A DNA stretch of 64,000 nt from contig JAJYBU010000004.1 of assembly GCA_021778845.1 (NCBI GenBank), positions 1 through 64,000 of the forward strand, in the 5' to 3' direction. This DNA is from Acidobacteriota bacterium (lineage in GTDB: Bacteria > Acidobacteriota > Terriglobia > Terriglobales > Acidobacteriaceae). Position 1 is the stretch's first letter; every line of letters starts with the position of its first letter. The position numbers and the translations under genes are program-made. Shown here in pieces: positions 1 to 8,675 of this stretch. The notes under the pieces were generated by a model, which saw only the letters and a program-made list of their open reading frames with translations, was not told the origin of the DNA and ran no database searches.

Positions 1-1884
1 GCCGCACTCCCGCCCGGCGCAACCCCCCTCACCACCCAAACCCTGTCATCTCGACCGGAGCGCAGCGGAGTGGAGAGACCTGTAGTTTCTCCCGCATCAC
101 CCCAGCTCTCCGAAGCTTTTCCCCCTCAAGCCCTCACCACCCAACCCACCTTCTTCACCGGAATCGACACCACCATCGAAGGCATCGCCACCCTGGCCCC
201 CGCAGCTCCCGCCAGCCTCCGCACCAGCCTCCACCGCGTCGCCACCGAGATCGCCACCGCCCAAACTCTCTTCAACCCCAACCACCCCGAAGCCATCGCC
301 CCCACCCTCGCCTCCGCCCTCAACCACCTCAACCAGATCATTCACGACACAGCCCTATCCACCCTCCCCCCTGACCAGAAGCAAAACGTCCTCCACGAAC
401 TCCGCATCAAACGCGTCCAGCTCAACGACGCCCTCGCCCTCGCCCTCAACCTCCATCTCGACGCCACCGCTCCCACCTCCGATCTCGTCGCCAGCACCCC
501 TACCACCCTCCACACCACCCTCACCGAAGCCTCCACCGCCGCGCTTAGCTTCGACCACCTCTGGATCGACGGCGCAGCCTCCAACCAGCGCCAGTACCTC
601 ACCACCCCCACTCCTCCGCAACTCTCCGCCGCCCAGCCCCTCGACACCACCTGGTCTATCCCCGCCAGCCACCTCACCGAGATCACCCAACCCTACTTCA
701 CCCGCAACAACATCGAGCAGCCCGTCTATCAACTCCGCGACCCGGCTCTCCGCAACGCCCCTCAGACCCCCTCCCCGCTCACCGCATGGGCCACCATCAC
801 CTATCAGGGCGCAGAGATCACCCTCGGCCGCATCGTCCACAACGGCCCGCAACCCGTCTCCATCGTCCCGCCCGTCTCCATCGCCAGCGCCCCCACCGCA
901 ACCGTTCTCCCCCTCACCCAATCTCAGGCCAAACTCACCGCCACCCTCCGCGCCGACGCAACCACCTCCGCCAACATCAACGTCCAATCCCCCCACAACT
1001 GGACCCTGCAAGCCAAGCCCGTCCCAGCCCCCGCCACAGCCCCCACCCACTCCGTCGACTTCTACCTCCACCCCACCGCCCCCCTCCCCGGCCCCCAACT
1101 CTTCCACGTCACAGCCGAGACCGCCGACCACCACACCTACACCGACGGCTACCGCCCCGTAGGCTACCCCGGCCTCATCCTCACCAACGACTACACGCCA
1201 GCGACCACCCGCATCGTCCCCGTCGATCTCAACCTCCCAGCGCACGCGCACATCGCCTACCTCCCCGGCACCGGCGACTCCGACCCCGAAGCCCTCGCCT
1301 CCCTCGGCCTCGCCCCGACGATCCTCACCGTAGCCGACCTTACCGCCTCCAATCTCGCTCAGTACACCGCGGTCATCCTCGGTGTCCGCACCTACGCCGC
1401 CCACGCCGACCTTCACGGCGCGCCCACTCAGGCCCTCCTCGACTACGCCCGCAACGGCGGCAACGTCCTCGTCCAGTTCCAGACCGCGGAGTTCACCGCC
1501 GCCGACGCCCCCTATCCCCTCACCCTTGGCCGCGACGCCGAAAAGGTAGTCGACGAAACCGACCCCGTCCAACTCCTCGCCCCCACCAACCCCCTCCTCA
1601 CCACCCCCAACCGCATCACCCCCGCCGACTTCGACCACTGGATCGAGGAGCGCGGCCACGGCTTCCTGAGCACCTGGGACGCCCACTACACCCCCCTGCT
1701 CGAAACCCACGATCCCGGAGGCCCCGAAACCGCCCCGCAACTCCCCCAGCGTGGCGGACTCCTCACCGCCCCAATCGGCAAGGGCCGCTGGACCTACTGC
1801 GCCTTCGCCCTCTACCGCCAGCTCCCCGAAGCCGTCCCCGGAGCCTACCGCCTCTTCATAAACCTCCTCACCCCCACCCCCTAA
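1..1884 (+). CDS. PIG-L (LmbE-like) deacetylase family protein, C-terminal part
   Basis: The frame is open from base 1, so the gene begins upstream of the window and the N-terminal zinc-dependent deacetylase domain is not visible. What is seen is the long C-terminal region typical of ~800-residue PIG-L proteins of Acidobacteriota and Bacteroidota. It has a beta-rich middle part, then a glutamine-amidotransferase-like fold with motifs such as AYLPGTGDSDPEAL, LDYARNGGNVLVQF, ITPADFDHWIEERG and GRWTYCAFALYRQLPEAVPG. The family removes acetyl groups from N-acetylglucosamine-type substrates, but the substrate here is unknown. The coding strand is extremely C-rich. Bases 46-85 of the frame match an intergenic-type repeat, so the first ~30 visible codons may be a repeat insertion. 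An ATG at 70 is an unlikely true start, because the family is longer. Confidence 0.8.
   Translation, partial: AALPPGATPLTTQTLSSRPERSGVERPVVSPASPQLSEAFPPQALTTQPTFFTGIDTTIEGIATLAPAAPASLRTSLHRVATEIATAQTLFNPNHPEAIAPTLASALNHLNQIIHDTALSTLPPDQKQNVLHELRIKRVQLNDALALALNLHLDATAPTSDLVASTPTTLHTTLTEASTAALSFDHLWIDGAASNQRQYLTTPTPPQLSAAQPLDTTWSIPASHLTEITQPYFTRNNIEQPVYQLRDPALRNAPQTPSPLTAWATITYQGAEITLGRIVHNGPQPVSIVPPVSIASAPTATVLPLTQSQAKLTATLRADATTSANINVQSPHNWTLQAKPVPAPATAPTHSVDFYLHPTAPLPGPQLFHVTAETADHHTYTDGYRPVGYPGLILTNDYTPATTRIVPVDLNLPAHAHIAYLPGTGDSDPEALASLGLAPTILTVADLTASNLAQYTAVILGVRTYAAHADLHGAPTQALLDYARNGGNVLVQFQTAEFTAADAPYPLTLGRDAEKVVDETDPVQLLAPTNPLLTTPNRITPADFDHWIEERGHGFLSTWDAHYTPLLETHDPGGPETAPQLPQRGGLLTAPIGKGRWTYCAFALYRQLPEAVPGAYRLFINLLTPTP
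46..85 (+). repeat. REP-like dispersed repeat inside the PIG-L reading frame
   Basis: The sequence has the pattern GTCATCTCGACCGGAGCGCA followed by GCGGAGTGGAGAGACCTG. It resembles the short imperfect repeats near 1928 and 1987 (GTCATT...AGCGCAGCGAAG...CTGC) and a repeat type I recall as common in Terriglobia genomes. Here it lies in an open frame rather than between genes. Confidence 0.5.
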
Positions 1885-1927
1885 TCCGATCCGGTCGGCG
1901 GACACCCTTGCTCTTGCCTTTTTGGTT

Positions 1928-2022
1928 GTCATTCCCCAGCGCAGCGAAGGAATCTGCTTCTAGCTTTTGCCCTTGCCTTTCTGCCTGTCATTCTGAGCGC
2001 AGCGAAGAACCTGCTTCCTCCC
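1928..2022. repeat. Two REP-like repeat copies in tandem
   Basis: Two related copies follow the PIG-L stop codon. The first, from about 1928, reads GTCATTCCCCAGCGCAGCGA and continues AGGAATCTGCTTC. The second, from about 1987, reads GTCATTCTGAGCGCAGCGAA and continues GAACCTGCTTC. They are separated by a short stretch rich in CTTTTGCCCTTGCC. No gene overlaps them. Confidence 0.55.
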
Positions 2023-2055
2023 GTTCTTAACCCAACCCCTACATCCCAAAACCGT

Positions 2056-2097
2056 GCTGAGAGTGTCGAATTGCAACCCAACATTGCGCTGAGAGTG
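2056..2097. repeat. Short direct repeat GCTGAGAGTG (two copies)
   Basis: The decamer GCTGAGAGTG occurs at 2056 and again at 2088, a 32-base period, in the gap between the convergent PIG-L gene and the TPR-like gene. Its function is unknown. It may be part of the same dispersed-repeat cluster. Confidence 0.4.
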
Positions 2098-2121
2098 CAC
2101 CCAAATCCCCGCAAACCAAAG

Positions 2122-2150
2122 AAAAACGGCCTCCCGAGGGAGGCCGTTTC
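2122..2150 (-). terminator. Intrinsic terminator of the TPR-like gene
   Basis: A perfect hairpin, AAACGGCCTCCC - GAG - GGAGGCCGTTT, lies 20 bases past the minus-strand stop codon at 2170. On the minus strand it is followed by a run of T residues. This is a canonical rho-independent terminator. Confidence 0.85.
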
Positions 2151-2169
2151 ACTTCATCCGCACAATTCT

Positions 2170-3450
2170 CTAGTGGCTGGTGTGATGCACCGGATGATGC
2201 ACCGGCGCCGGCTTCTTCGGCAGAACGATCGACCCATCGCTCATCACAATCATCAAAGGCTTCTGCGTGTAGGAGTCGTAGGTTCCATCAACAGTAACCT
2301 TATCTCCAACATTCGGAAGGGTTTTCAGCGGCTCCTTCATATTGAACGTGAAGTCCGCCGTCTTGGACGCCACCGCATCATCGGACACTGCAACCTGCAG
2401 CGCCTCCGGCGTAGCCGCAATCACCGTAACATCCGGCAAATTCACTGACTTGCCCTTCACCGCCCCGAACACCTTCTCAGCATCCGCCGGCGTCCCATAC
2501 TGCAGCACAAACTCCCGATCACTGATCGCCAACGCCGCCAGGTCAGGCGTCGTAGCTATAAGATTCGTAATGATATCCTCGGGTTTCGGCGCCGGCGTCA
2601 CTGTGAATCCAGCAGGCGGATTGAGGTTGGTCTGAACCGCAGTCTGCATGGCCGCATAGCCATCTGCACCGCCGTGGTACTTCTTATAGCAGTACTCCGC
2701 CAGTGGCTCGATGGTGGTCTTGTAGGCCGCTGGCGCGAAGGCCGCAGCCCGCGTCGCATACCAGGCGCAGTTCAAATAATCCGGAGGCGTCGACGTGTAG
2801 TACGCCTGCGCCAGAACATACACATCCTGAAGGGTTTGGCTCGGCTTGGTAGTATTGTCGGCATCGCCATTGATCTCCTTCTTCAAGACCGTGATGGCAT
2901 CGGCATTGTCCTTCTTGGCCAGGTCATCGTCCGCAATCGCGCTCAAAAAGGTTGGGTCCGTCTTGGCCTTGAGCGCCGCAAAATCAGCATCCGACATGTC
3001 CTTCGGCTTCGCCGCATTCACACCCTGCTGCGCATATTGCGCAACCTTGTCCAGAGCAGCCTGCTTCGCAGCCGGATCGGTCATCTTGTCCGCATCCGCG
3101 CGCCGATAGTAAACCTCGAACGTAAGTGCCCGCAGGTTATTCGGATTGATGGCCAACAGCCGATCCGCCGCACTCAGCGTGGCTGCCTGATCACCAATCT
3201 GGCTATCGGCAAAGAGGATCTGATTCAGTACATCCTCTTTTACAGCCGAATTCGGATACGCCTTGAGATAGGCCTCAAACGCCGCAGCTTTTCCTGCCGC
3301 CGTGGTCTGTGTATTGGCGCTGTTGTAAGCCGCATACTCAGCCTGTGACATCTGAATTCCACCGGAGGCCGGCTGCTGGGCATACGCGAGAGACGCTGAT
3401 GGTACCGCGCCGGCCACAGCCAGCAGCGAAGCAAGTACGACCTTCTTCAT
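2170..3450 (-). CDS. Exported TPR-like protein with C-terminal beta domain, function unknown
   Basis: The start is ATG at 3450, giving MKKVVLASLLAVAGA and a signal peptide ending near AYA-QQ, with GAGGAG eight bases upstream. A longer frame from 3495 lacks these signals. Residues ~35-270 are helical and TPR-like, with Ala/Leu repeats and phrases such as AINPNNLRALTFEVYYRR. The last ~120 residues look like a small beta-barrel or OB-type domain (NVGDKVTVDGTYDSYTQKP), ending in a His/Pro-rich tail. It is probably a periplasmic or envelope protein. No catalytic motif is visible. It is transcribed divergently from smc and ends in its own terminator. Confidence 0.75.
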   Translation of the reverse strand: MKKVVLASLLAVAGAVPSASLAYAQQPASGGIQMSQAEYAAYNSANTQTTAAGKAAAFEAYLKAYPNSAVKEDVLNQILFADSQIGDQAATLSAADRLLAINPNNLRALTFEVYYRRADADKMTDPAAKQAALDKVAQYAQQGVNAAKPKDMSDADFAALKAKTDPTFLSAIADDDLAKKDNADAITVLKKEINGDADNTTKPSQTLQDVYVLAQAYYTSTPPDYLNCAWYATRAAAFAPAAYKTTIEPLAEYCYKKYHGGADGYAAMQTAVQTNLNPPAGFTVTPAPKPEDIITNLIATTPDLAALAISDREFVLQYGTPADAEKVFGAVKGKSVNLPDVTVIAATPEALQVAVSDDAVASKTADFTFNMKEPLKTLPNVGDKVTVDGTYDSYTQKPLMIVMSDGSIVLPKKPAPVHHPVHHTSH

Positions 3451-3785
3451 AAAGAGAACTCCTCGGAGAGATACATCAATTTCTAAATCTGTCACTCAAG
3501 ATTAGCGCACATCGTGCACTTTGGATGTAAACCCTCCCCACGTCACAGCGATTGGGGAGATGTTGCGAATTATAGAAATGCTGTTGCCCTTGCGCAACCT
3601 CGAGGACTTTCCGGTCCCCAAAATGGATTCGGCCGCCCTTATCCACAACATCCTTAGATTTCGACCTGATTCCGCGTTGATTCCGCCTTCCCTGCCGCTT
3701 ACGATTCGACCTAGAGACATATCGAACGATCCATCCAGATCGTGCATCCTCGCCAAACCACCCCATCGTAAAGAGGTTCCGCTCC
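3451..3785. other. Divergent intergenic region upstream of smc
   Basis: This 335-base gap lies between the divergent TPR-like gene and smc and must hold both promoters. Short frames cross it on both strands, but none has a ribosome binding site with family-like content. An AGAGG at 3772-3776 sits nine bases before the TTG used by smc. Confidence 0.5.
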
Positions 3786-6700
3786 TTGCTCAAGCTTAAA
3801 AAAGTTCAGATCCTCGGCTTCAAGTCGTTTTGCGATCGCACCGAGGTGCAACTCACAGGCCAGGGTATCGCCGCGATCGTCGGCCCGAATGGCTGTGGCA
3901 AATCGAACATCTCCGACGCCATCACCTGGGTCCTCGGCGAGCAATCGGCCAAGAGCCTTCGCGGCATCAAGATGGAGGATGTTATCTTTGCTGGCACGCG
4001 CGAGCGCAAGCCCACCGGCATGGCAGAAGTTTCACTCACCCTTGTTGACCCTGAGGTCTACGATGGCAACACGCTCGCCGATGGCGAAGCAGAGATATTC
4101 GGGGCAGTACTCACCCGGGAACTAGACGCCGACCAGAACGTCACTGCCATCGATGCCCTCAGCGACTGGGACGAATCCGCACTACGAACTGAAGCCGCAC
4201 AGGAAACCGAAGATGCGGTCGCTGATGCCCAACCCGGAACAACTTACGAAGCCGAGGTCCCCGTCAAAAAGTCAGCCGAGGGTGCGCTCGCAAGTCAGAC
4301 CGAAGCTAACGCGGAGCTCAGCCCCGCCAACAATGTCGTTCTAAAGATCCGTCGTCGTAAATTCGGCCGTGCTCCCATCCGTGCCGGCGAGATTACCGTT
4401 ACCCGCCGTCTCTTCCGCTCAGGCGACTCCGAGTATCTTCTCAACGGCAAGATCTGCCGCCTGCGCGACATCCAGGACATCTTCATGGGTACCGGTCTAG
4501 GTGGCGAAAGCTACGCGATGATCAGCCAGGAGCGCATTGGTAGCATTCTGTCGGCCAAGCCCCTCGATCGCCGCGCCATTATCGAAGAAGCAGCGGGCAT
4601 CACCCGCTTCAAGACCAAGAAGCGTCTCGCTGAACTGCGTCTCGAGTCGGCCAAGCAGAACCTTTCGCGCGTCAATGACATCTTCGAGGAGGTCACTCGA
4701 CAGATGGGCATTCTCAAGCGCCAAGCCTCAAAGGCAGAACGCTACGGGGCCTTACGTGATGATCTCAGGAGCAAACTCCGCGTCGTACTGGCCAGCCGGC
4801 TTGCGCAGATGGATGCCGAGCAGTCAACAACTTCAGCAGAAATTGGCCGCCTGGGCGAACTCATTGACGCTCAAGCTACACAACTCGAGTCAATGGACGC
4901 TGAGCACTCTGCCGGCGTCAATCGCGGCTACGAGTTGGACAGCCAGATCCGTGAATCCGGCTCACGCGCCAACTCCAGCGCTGTAGAACTGGAACGCATT
5001 GCGGCGCGTACGACCTCAAACGCCGACCGCATCGCTGACCTCACGCAACGTATCGTCAGCGGCAACGACGATCTCTCGCAGGCTCGTGCCCAACTCGAAT
5101 CCCTCGCCGGAGAACTCGAGCAGCATCGAAGCTTCCTCGAGAATGCCACTGCCGAAGCCACCGACTCTCGCGAGGCAGCCAGCGCTCAGCAGGCGCAGGC
5201 CCACGAAGCGACCCGCAGCGTGCTCGCAGCAGAGGCTCTCGCCGAGAACCAGCGCCGCAGCGCCATGCAGTCCATGCAGCGCGCCGCTCAGGCCAACAAC
5301 GAGATCGCACAGGCCGAAGCTGCACTAGCAGGACTCGACCGCGAGAATGAGCGGCTCGAGGCCGAGTCACAAACCGCCCACGCCGAACTCGAATCGCTAC
5401 GCCATCAGCGCGGTCAGGTCAAGCTGTCCTTCGAAGGCGTCACCGAGCGACTCAAGCGCCTCGAGACTGAAATCCTCGAACTTCGCCACACGCTCGAAAC
5501 CAAGCGTCTGGAGGAGACACAGTCTCGTCGTCGCGGAGATGAACTGCGTGCCCAGGCGGCTACATTCAATGGACGCCGCAGCTCGCTGGAGGCTCTGATC
5601 CGCGAGCACAGCTACTCCACCGACACGGTCCGCAACATATTTCGCGCTCATGCCAAACACGAAGGCGGCGCTGCCCCCATGGGCACCCTGGCTGACTTTC
5701 TTGAGGTCGATGGCCGCTACGAAAACGTCGTCGACGAATTTCTGCGCGACGAACTCAACTATATCGTCGTCCGCAGTTGGGACGCTGCTGACGCTGGCGT
5801 TCGCCTCCTCCAGACCGACGTCGCAGGCCGGGCGACCTTCCTCGTTCACCCCGATGGCATCGACACCAATCTCACAACAGAGGGCATTGCAAACCCCGGC
5901 GAAGGTGTAGTCGCACTGAAGGACTGCATTCGCGTCCTGAACGGTTTCAGCCACTCCCTTGAAGCCATTCTGCCCAAGCTGCGCGATGGTTTTGTCGCAC
6001 CCGACACCGATACGGCACGACGTCTGGCGCTTGCATATCCCCAGGCCTACTTTCTCTCTCCTAGCGGCGAAACCTTCCACAACGCTACGGTTACGGGTGG
6101 AAAGCCTCGAGAGCAAGGGCCCCTTGCTCTCAAGCGAGAACTGGCCGAACTCCAAACGAAGCTGGCCGGCGTCGAGAACGACCTTGCGCAAAACGAGCTT
6201 GCCACCGTCGCTCTTGGCCGCGAGATCTCCGACCACACCACCACCCTTGACGCCAAAAATCACGAGCGCCGCGATGCCGAGCGCGAAAGCGCCAACTCTG
6301 GAGCTGCCCTGCGCCAGATGGAGCAGGAGGTCGCACGCATTGAGAGCCGCCTCCAGCAATGGCAGATCGCCGCTGGCAGGAATAAGGATCAACGCCAGCA
6401 ACGCCAGGACCTCATCACCCGCAAGCGCGAGGAGGCCGCAACCTTCGAAACCGAGCGCGCAAGCATCGAGCAGCAGGTCGCTGAACTTACCGAGAAGATC
6501 TTATCCCTGCGCATCAACCGCGAAGAGTTGCAAGTTTCCGCCTCTGCTGCAGCCGCGGCCCTTGCCGGTCTCGAGGAAAGGCGACGCAACGCCAACGCCA
6601 ACTTCGAGCAGACCAACCGTCTGTATGAGAGCCAGTCGCAGCGTATCGTGCAGTTAGAGTCCCAGATGGCCAGCGCAGCCACGGAAAGACAGCGCCGCGA

Positions 6701-7727
6701 AGAGGAAACGGCCGCGCTCTCCATCAAGCACTCGGAGCTTACCGAGATGCGCGCCCAGGCAATCGCCGAAGGCGAAACGCTCTCCGCCGAAGCCACCGCC
6801 CTGCGCACCGCCATGTCTGAGCTCGATGCGCGCCTCCGCACGCTGCGCCACGAGACCGAAGGACTGCGCGAACAGCGTGCGACCCTCAGCGCCCGCGCTG
6901 CCAAACTTACATCTGATCTTGAGCACGTCGAGGCCACCTGCCTCAACGACCTCTCCGTTGAGGCCGCTACGCTTCGCGAAGACTCCACCATTGTCCGCAT
7001 CGAAGCCGAAGCCCTCACCTCGGAGGATGAGGCCGCGCGCGCCCTCAAGCAGCGCCTCGAAGCCATGGGTCCCGTCAACATGATGGCCCTGGAAGAGTTC
7101 CACGAAACCTCCGAACGCCACACCTTCCTCGAAACCCAGCGTAAGGATCTCCTCGACTCCATCGAAAACACCCAGGCTTCCATCAAGGAGATCGACGACG
7201 TCTCGCGCATCAAGTTCGACGAGGCCTACAAGATCATCAACGAGAACTTCTCCGCCACCTTCTCGAAGCTCTTCGGAGGCGGCCAGGCCTTCATGCGGCT
7301 CACCGACGTCGATCCCGCCAACGGCAAGAGTGGCGACCTGAGCGGCATCGACATCATCGCCTCGCCTCCCGGTAAGAAGCAGCAGAACGTCCTGCTGCTT
7401 TCGGGTGGTGAAAAAGCTCTCACCGCGCTCTCACTGCTGGTCGGCATCTTCCAGTTTCAGCCGGCTCCCTTCTGCGTTCTTGATGAGGTCGACGCACCGC
7501 TTGATGAAACCAACGTCGGCCGCTTCGCCCGCCTCATCGCCGAGATGTCCGAGACCACGCAATTCGTCGTCATCACCCACTCCAAGCGCACCATGGAGCA
7601 GGCCGACGTGATGTACGGCGTCACGATGCAGGAGCCCGGCGTGTCGAAGATCGTCAGCGTCTCCCTCAGCGGCCGCAGCAAAGGCCGCGAGGCCAGAGGC
7701 AATCAAGACTCCCGCAGTGCGGCCTAG
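3786..7727 (+). CDS. smc: Chromosome segregation protein SMC
   Basis: This is the ATPase core of the bacterial condensin complex that compacts and segregates the chromosome. The start is TTG at 3786 (LKLKKVQILGFKSF) with AGAGG nine bases upstream. Walker A is GPNGCGKSN (residues 33-41). The head continues to about 270, followed by coiled coil, a hinge near 630-800 (GTLADFLEVDGRYENVVDEF), a second coiled coil, then the signature LLLSGGEKALTALSLL near 1200 and Walker B FCVLDEVDAPLDE near 1230. At 1313 residues it is longer than the usual ~1190. Much of the excess is an acidic, Ala/Glu-rich insertion of about 100 residues (roughly 88-200) inside the N-terminal head, between AEVSLTLVDP and EITVTRRLFRSG. 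cvpA follows three bases later. Confidence 0.95.
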   Translation: MLKLKKVQILGFKSFCDRTEVQLTGQGIAAIVGPNGCGKSNISDAITWVLGEQSAKSLRGIKMEDVIFAGTRERKPTGMAEVSLTLVDPEVYDGNTLADGEAEIFGAVLTRELDADQNVTAIDALSDWDESALRTEAAQETEDAVADAQPGTTYEAEVPVKKSAEGALASQTEANAELSPANNVVLKIRRRKFGRAPIRAGEITVTRRLFRSGDSEYLLNGKICRLRDIQDIFMGTGLGGESYAMISQERIGSILSAKPLDRRAIIEEAAGITRFKTKKRLAELRLESAKQNLSRVNDIFEEVTRQMGILKRQASKAERYGALRDDLRSKLRVVLASRLAQMDAEQSTTSAEIGRLGELIDAQATQLESMDAEHSAGVNRGYELDSQIRESGSRANSSAVELERIAARTTSNADRIADLTQRIVSGNDDLSQARAQLESLAGELEQHRSFLENATAEATDSREAASAQQAQAHEATRSVLAAEALAENQRRSAMQSMQRAAQANNEIAQAEAALAGLDRENERLEAESQTAHAELESLRHQRGQVKLSFEGVTERLKRLETEILELRHTLETKRLEETQSRRRGDELRAQAATFNGRRSSLEALIREHSYSTDTVRNIFRAHAKHEGGAAPMGTLADFLEVDGRYENVVDEFLRDELNYIVVRSWDAADAGVRLLQTDVAGRATFLVHPDGIDTNLTTEGIANPGEGVVALKDCIRVLNGFSHSLEAILPKLRDGFVAPDTDTARRLALAYPQAYFLSPSGETFHNATVTGGKPREQGPLALKRELAELQTKLAGVENDLAQNELATVALGREISDHTTTLDAKNHERRDAERESANSGAALRQMEQEVARIESRLQQWQIAAGRNKDQRQQRQDLITRKREEAATFETERASIEQQVAELTEKILSLRINREELQVSASAAAAALAGLEERRRNANANFEQTNRLYESQSQRIVQLESQMASAATERQRREEETAALSIKHSELTEMRAQAIAEGETLSAEATALRTAMSELDARLRTLRHETEGLREQRATLSARAAKLTSDLEHVEATCLNDLSVEAATLREDSTIVRIEAEALTSEDEAARALKQRLEAMGPVNMMALEEFHETSERHTFLETQRKDLLDSIENTQASIKEIDDVSRIKFDEAYKIINENFSATFSKLFGGGQAFMRLTDVDPANGKSGDLSGIDIIASPPGKKQQNVLLLSGGEKALTALSLLVGIFQFQPAPFCVLDEVDAPLDETNVGRFARLIAEMSETTQFVVITHSKRTMEQADVMYGVTMQEPGVSKIVSVSLSGRSKGREARGNQDSRSAA

Positions 7728-7730
7728 CCG

Positions 7731-8267
7731 ATGAACCCTCTTGATTGGCTGCTCGCCATCCTGCTGACCTACTCAGTCGTCAGGGCGGTCATGCGCGGCT
7801 TCTTTCAGGAGGCCTTCGCCCTCGGCGGCCTCATCCTCGGATTCCTCTTTGCCTGCTGGTTCTACCGCCCTCTGGCCGTAAACCTCAAGGGCTTGATCAA
7901 CTCGTCGCAAGTTGCACAGCTAGCGGCATTTTTGCTAACTCTGGCCGGGACCATGATCGTTGCCAGCCTGATCGGGAAGCTACTCCGCCATACCGCCTCC
8001 GCCATCGGCCTGGGCTTTGCCGACCGCCTCCTCGGGGCTGTATTCGGTCTCCTGCGCGGTGCCCTGATGTCCGTTGCACTGCTCCCGGCGGTGACCGCTT
8101 TTCTACCCAGCGCCCCGTGGGTTGAAAATTCTCTTCTCGCCCCGTATTTTCTTCGAGCCGCACATGCTGTATCCTTCGTCATGCCCTCCGATCTCAAACT
8201 TCGTCTGCTTGACGCTCTCCACCACATCAAGCACACGACACCTGATTGGATCAAGCAAGGCTTCTAG
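7731..8267 (+). CDS. cvpA: CvpA family inner-membrane protein
   Basis: This 178-residue protein starts MNPLDWLLAILLTYSVVRA and has about four predicted membrane segments. The GFFQEAFALGGLILGF stretch is typical of the CvpA family (colicin V production / DUF-type membrane proteins). In other bacteria the family is linked to envelope stress tolerance and colicin V export, but its biochemical role is unclear. The gene starts three bases after the smc stop, so co-transcription with smc is likely. Confidence 0.85.
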   Translation: MNPLDWLLAILLTYSVVRAVMRGFFQEAFALGGLILGFLFACWFYRPLAVNLKGLINSSQVAQLAAFLLTLAGTMIVASLIGKLLRHTASAIGLGFADRLLGAVFGLLRGALMSVALLPAVTAFLPSAPWVENSLLAPYFLRAAHAVSFVMPSDLKLRLLDALHHIKHTTPDWIKQGF

Positions 8268-8349
8268 TCGCAAACTGAAAAGAGTAATCCTGTTCTAGCC
8301 GGTTCCCAACCAGGGGCCACGTCCATTCCACAAAAGGAAGACTCCGCGA

Positions 8350-8646
8350 TTGAAACGCGAACTCGACAACCTCGTCCTCCAGATGCACGCCGCTGGTATT
8401 ACTTACACCGACGCGGTGCGCGAGTTTAAGAAGCAGTACATCCTCGAGGTTCTTTCGCGTCACCGCGGCAATCAGTGCAAAGCTGCTGAGGAACTCGGCA
8501 TGCACCGCAACACGCTCAGCCGCACACTCTCTGAACTCGGCATGGATTCAACCCAGATTCGGCAAGGCATGCGACGCCCGCCAACATCCGTTCGCCCGGC
8601 CCGGGCAGCTCGCCCTGGCTTGCAAATTGTCTCGGGCGGACGTTAG
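8350..8646 (+). CDS. Fis-type helix-turn-helix DNA-binding protein
   Basis: This 98-residue protein has a probable TTG start at 8350 and AAGGA about eleven bases upstream. Residues ~30-65 contain a Fis-family helix-turn-helix (VLSRHRGNQCKAAEELGMHR, then NTLSRTLSELGM). This is the DNA-binding module found in Fis and at the C-terminus of NtrC-type activators, here as a stand-alone small protein. The C-terminal ~30 residues are Arg/Pro-rich and probably disordered. It sits between cvpA and the secretin gene in the same orientation. Its targets are unknown. Confidence 0.75.
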   Translation: MKRELDNLVLQMHAAGITYTDAVREFKKQYILEVLSRHRGNQCKAAEELGMHRNTLSRTLSELGMDSTQIRQGMRRPPTSVRPARAARPGLQIVSGGR

Positions 8647-8675
8647 CCACGTTTGCGCGTCTAAACCTGCACAGC

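Noticed and set aside
355..1932. Long minus-strand frame of 525 codons opposite the PIG-L gene
   Set aside because: It is a mirror of the extremely C-rich PIG-L coding strand, made mainly of Gly, Val, Glu and Asp. It has no family content.
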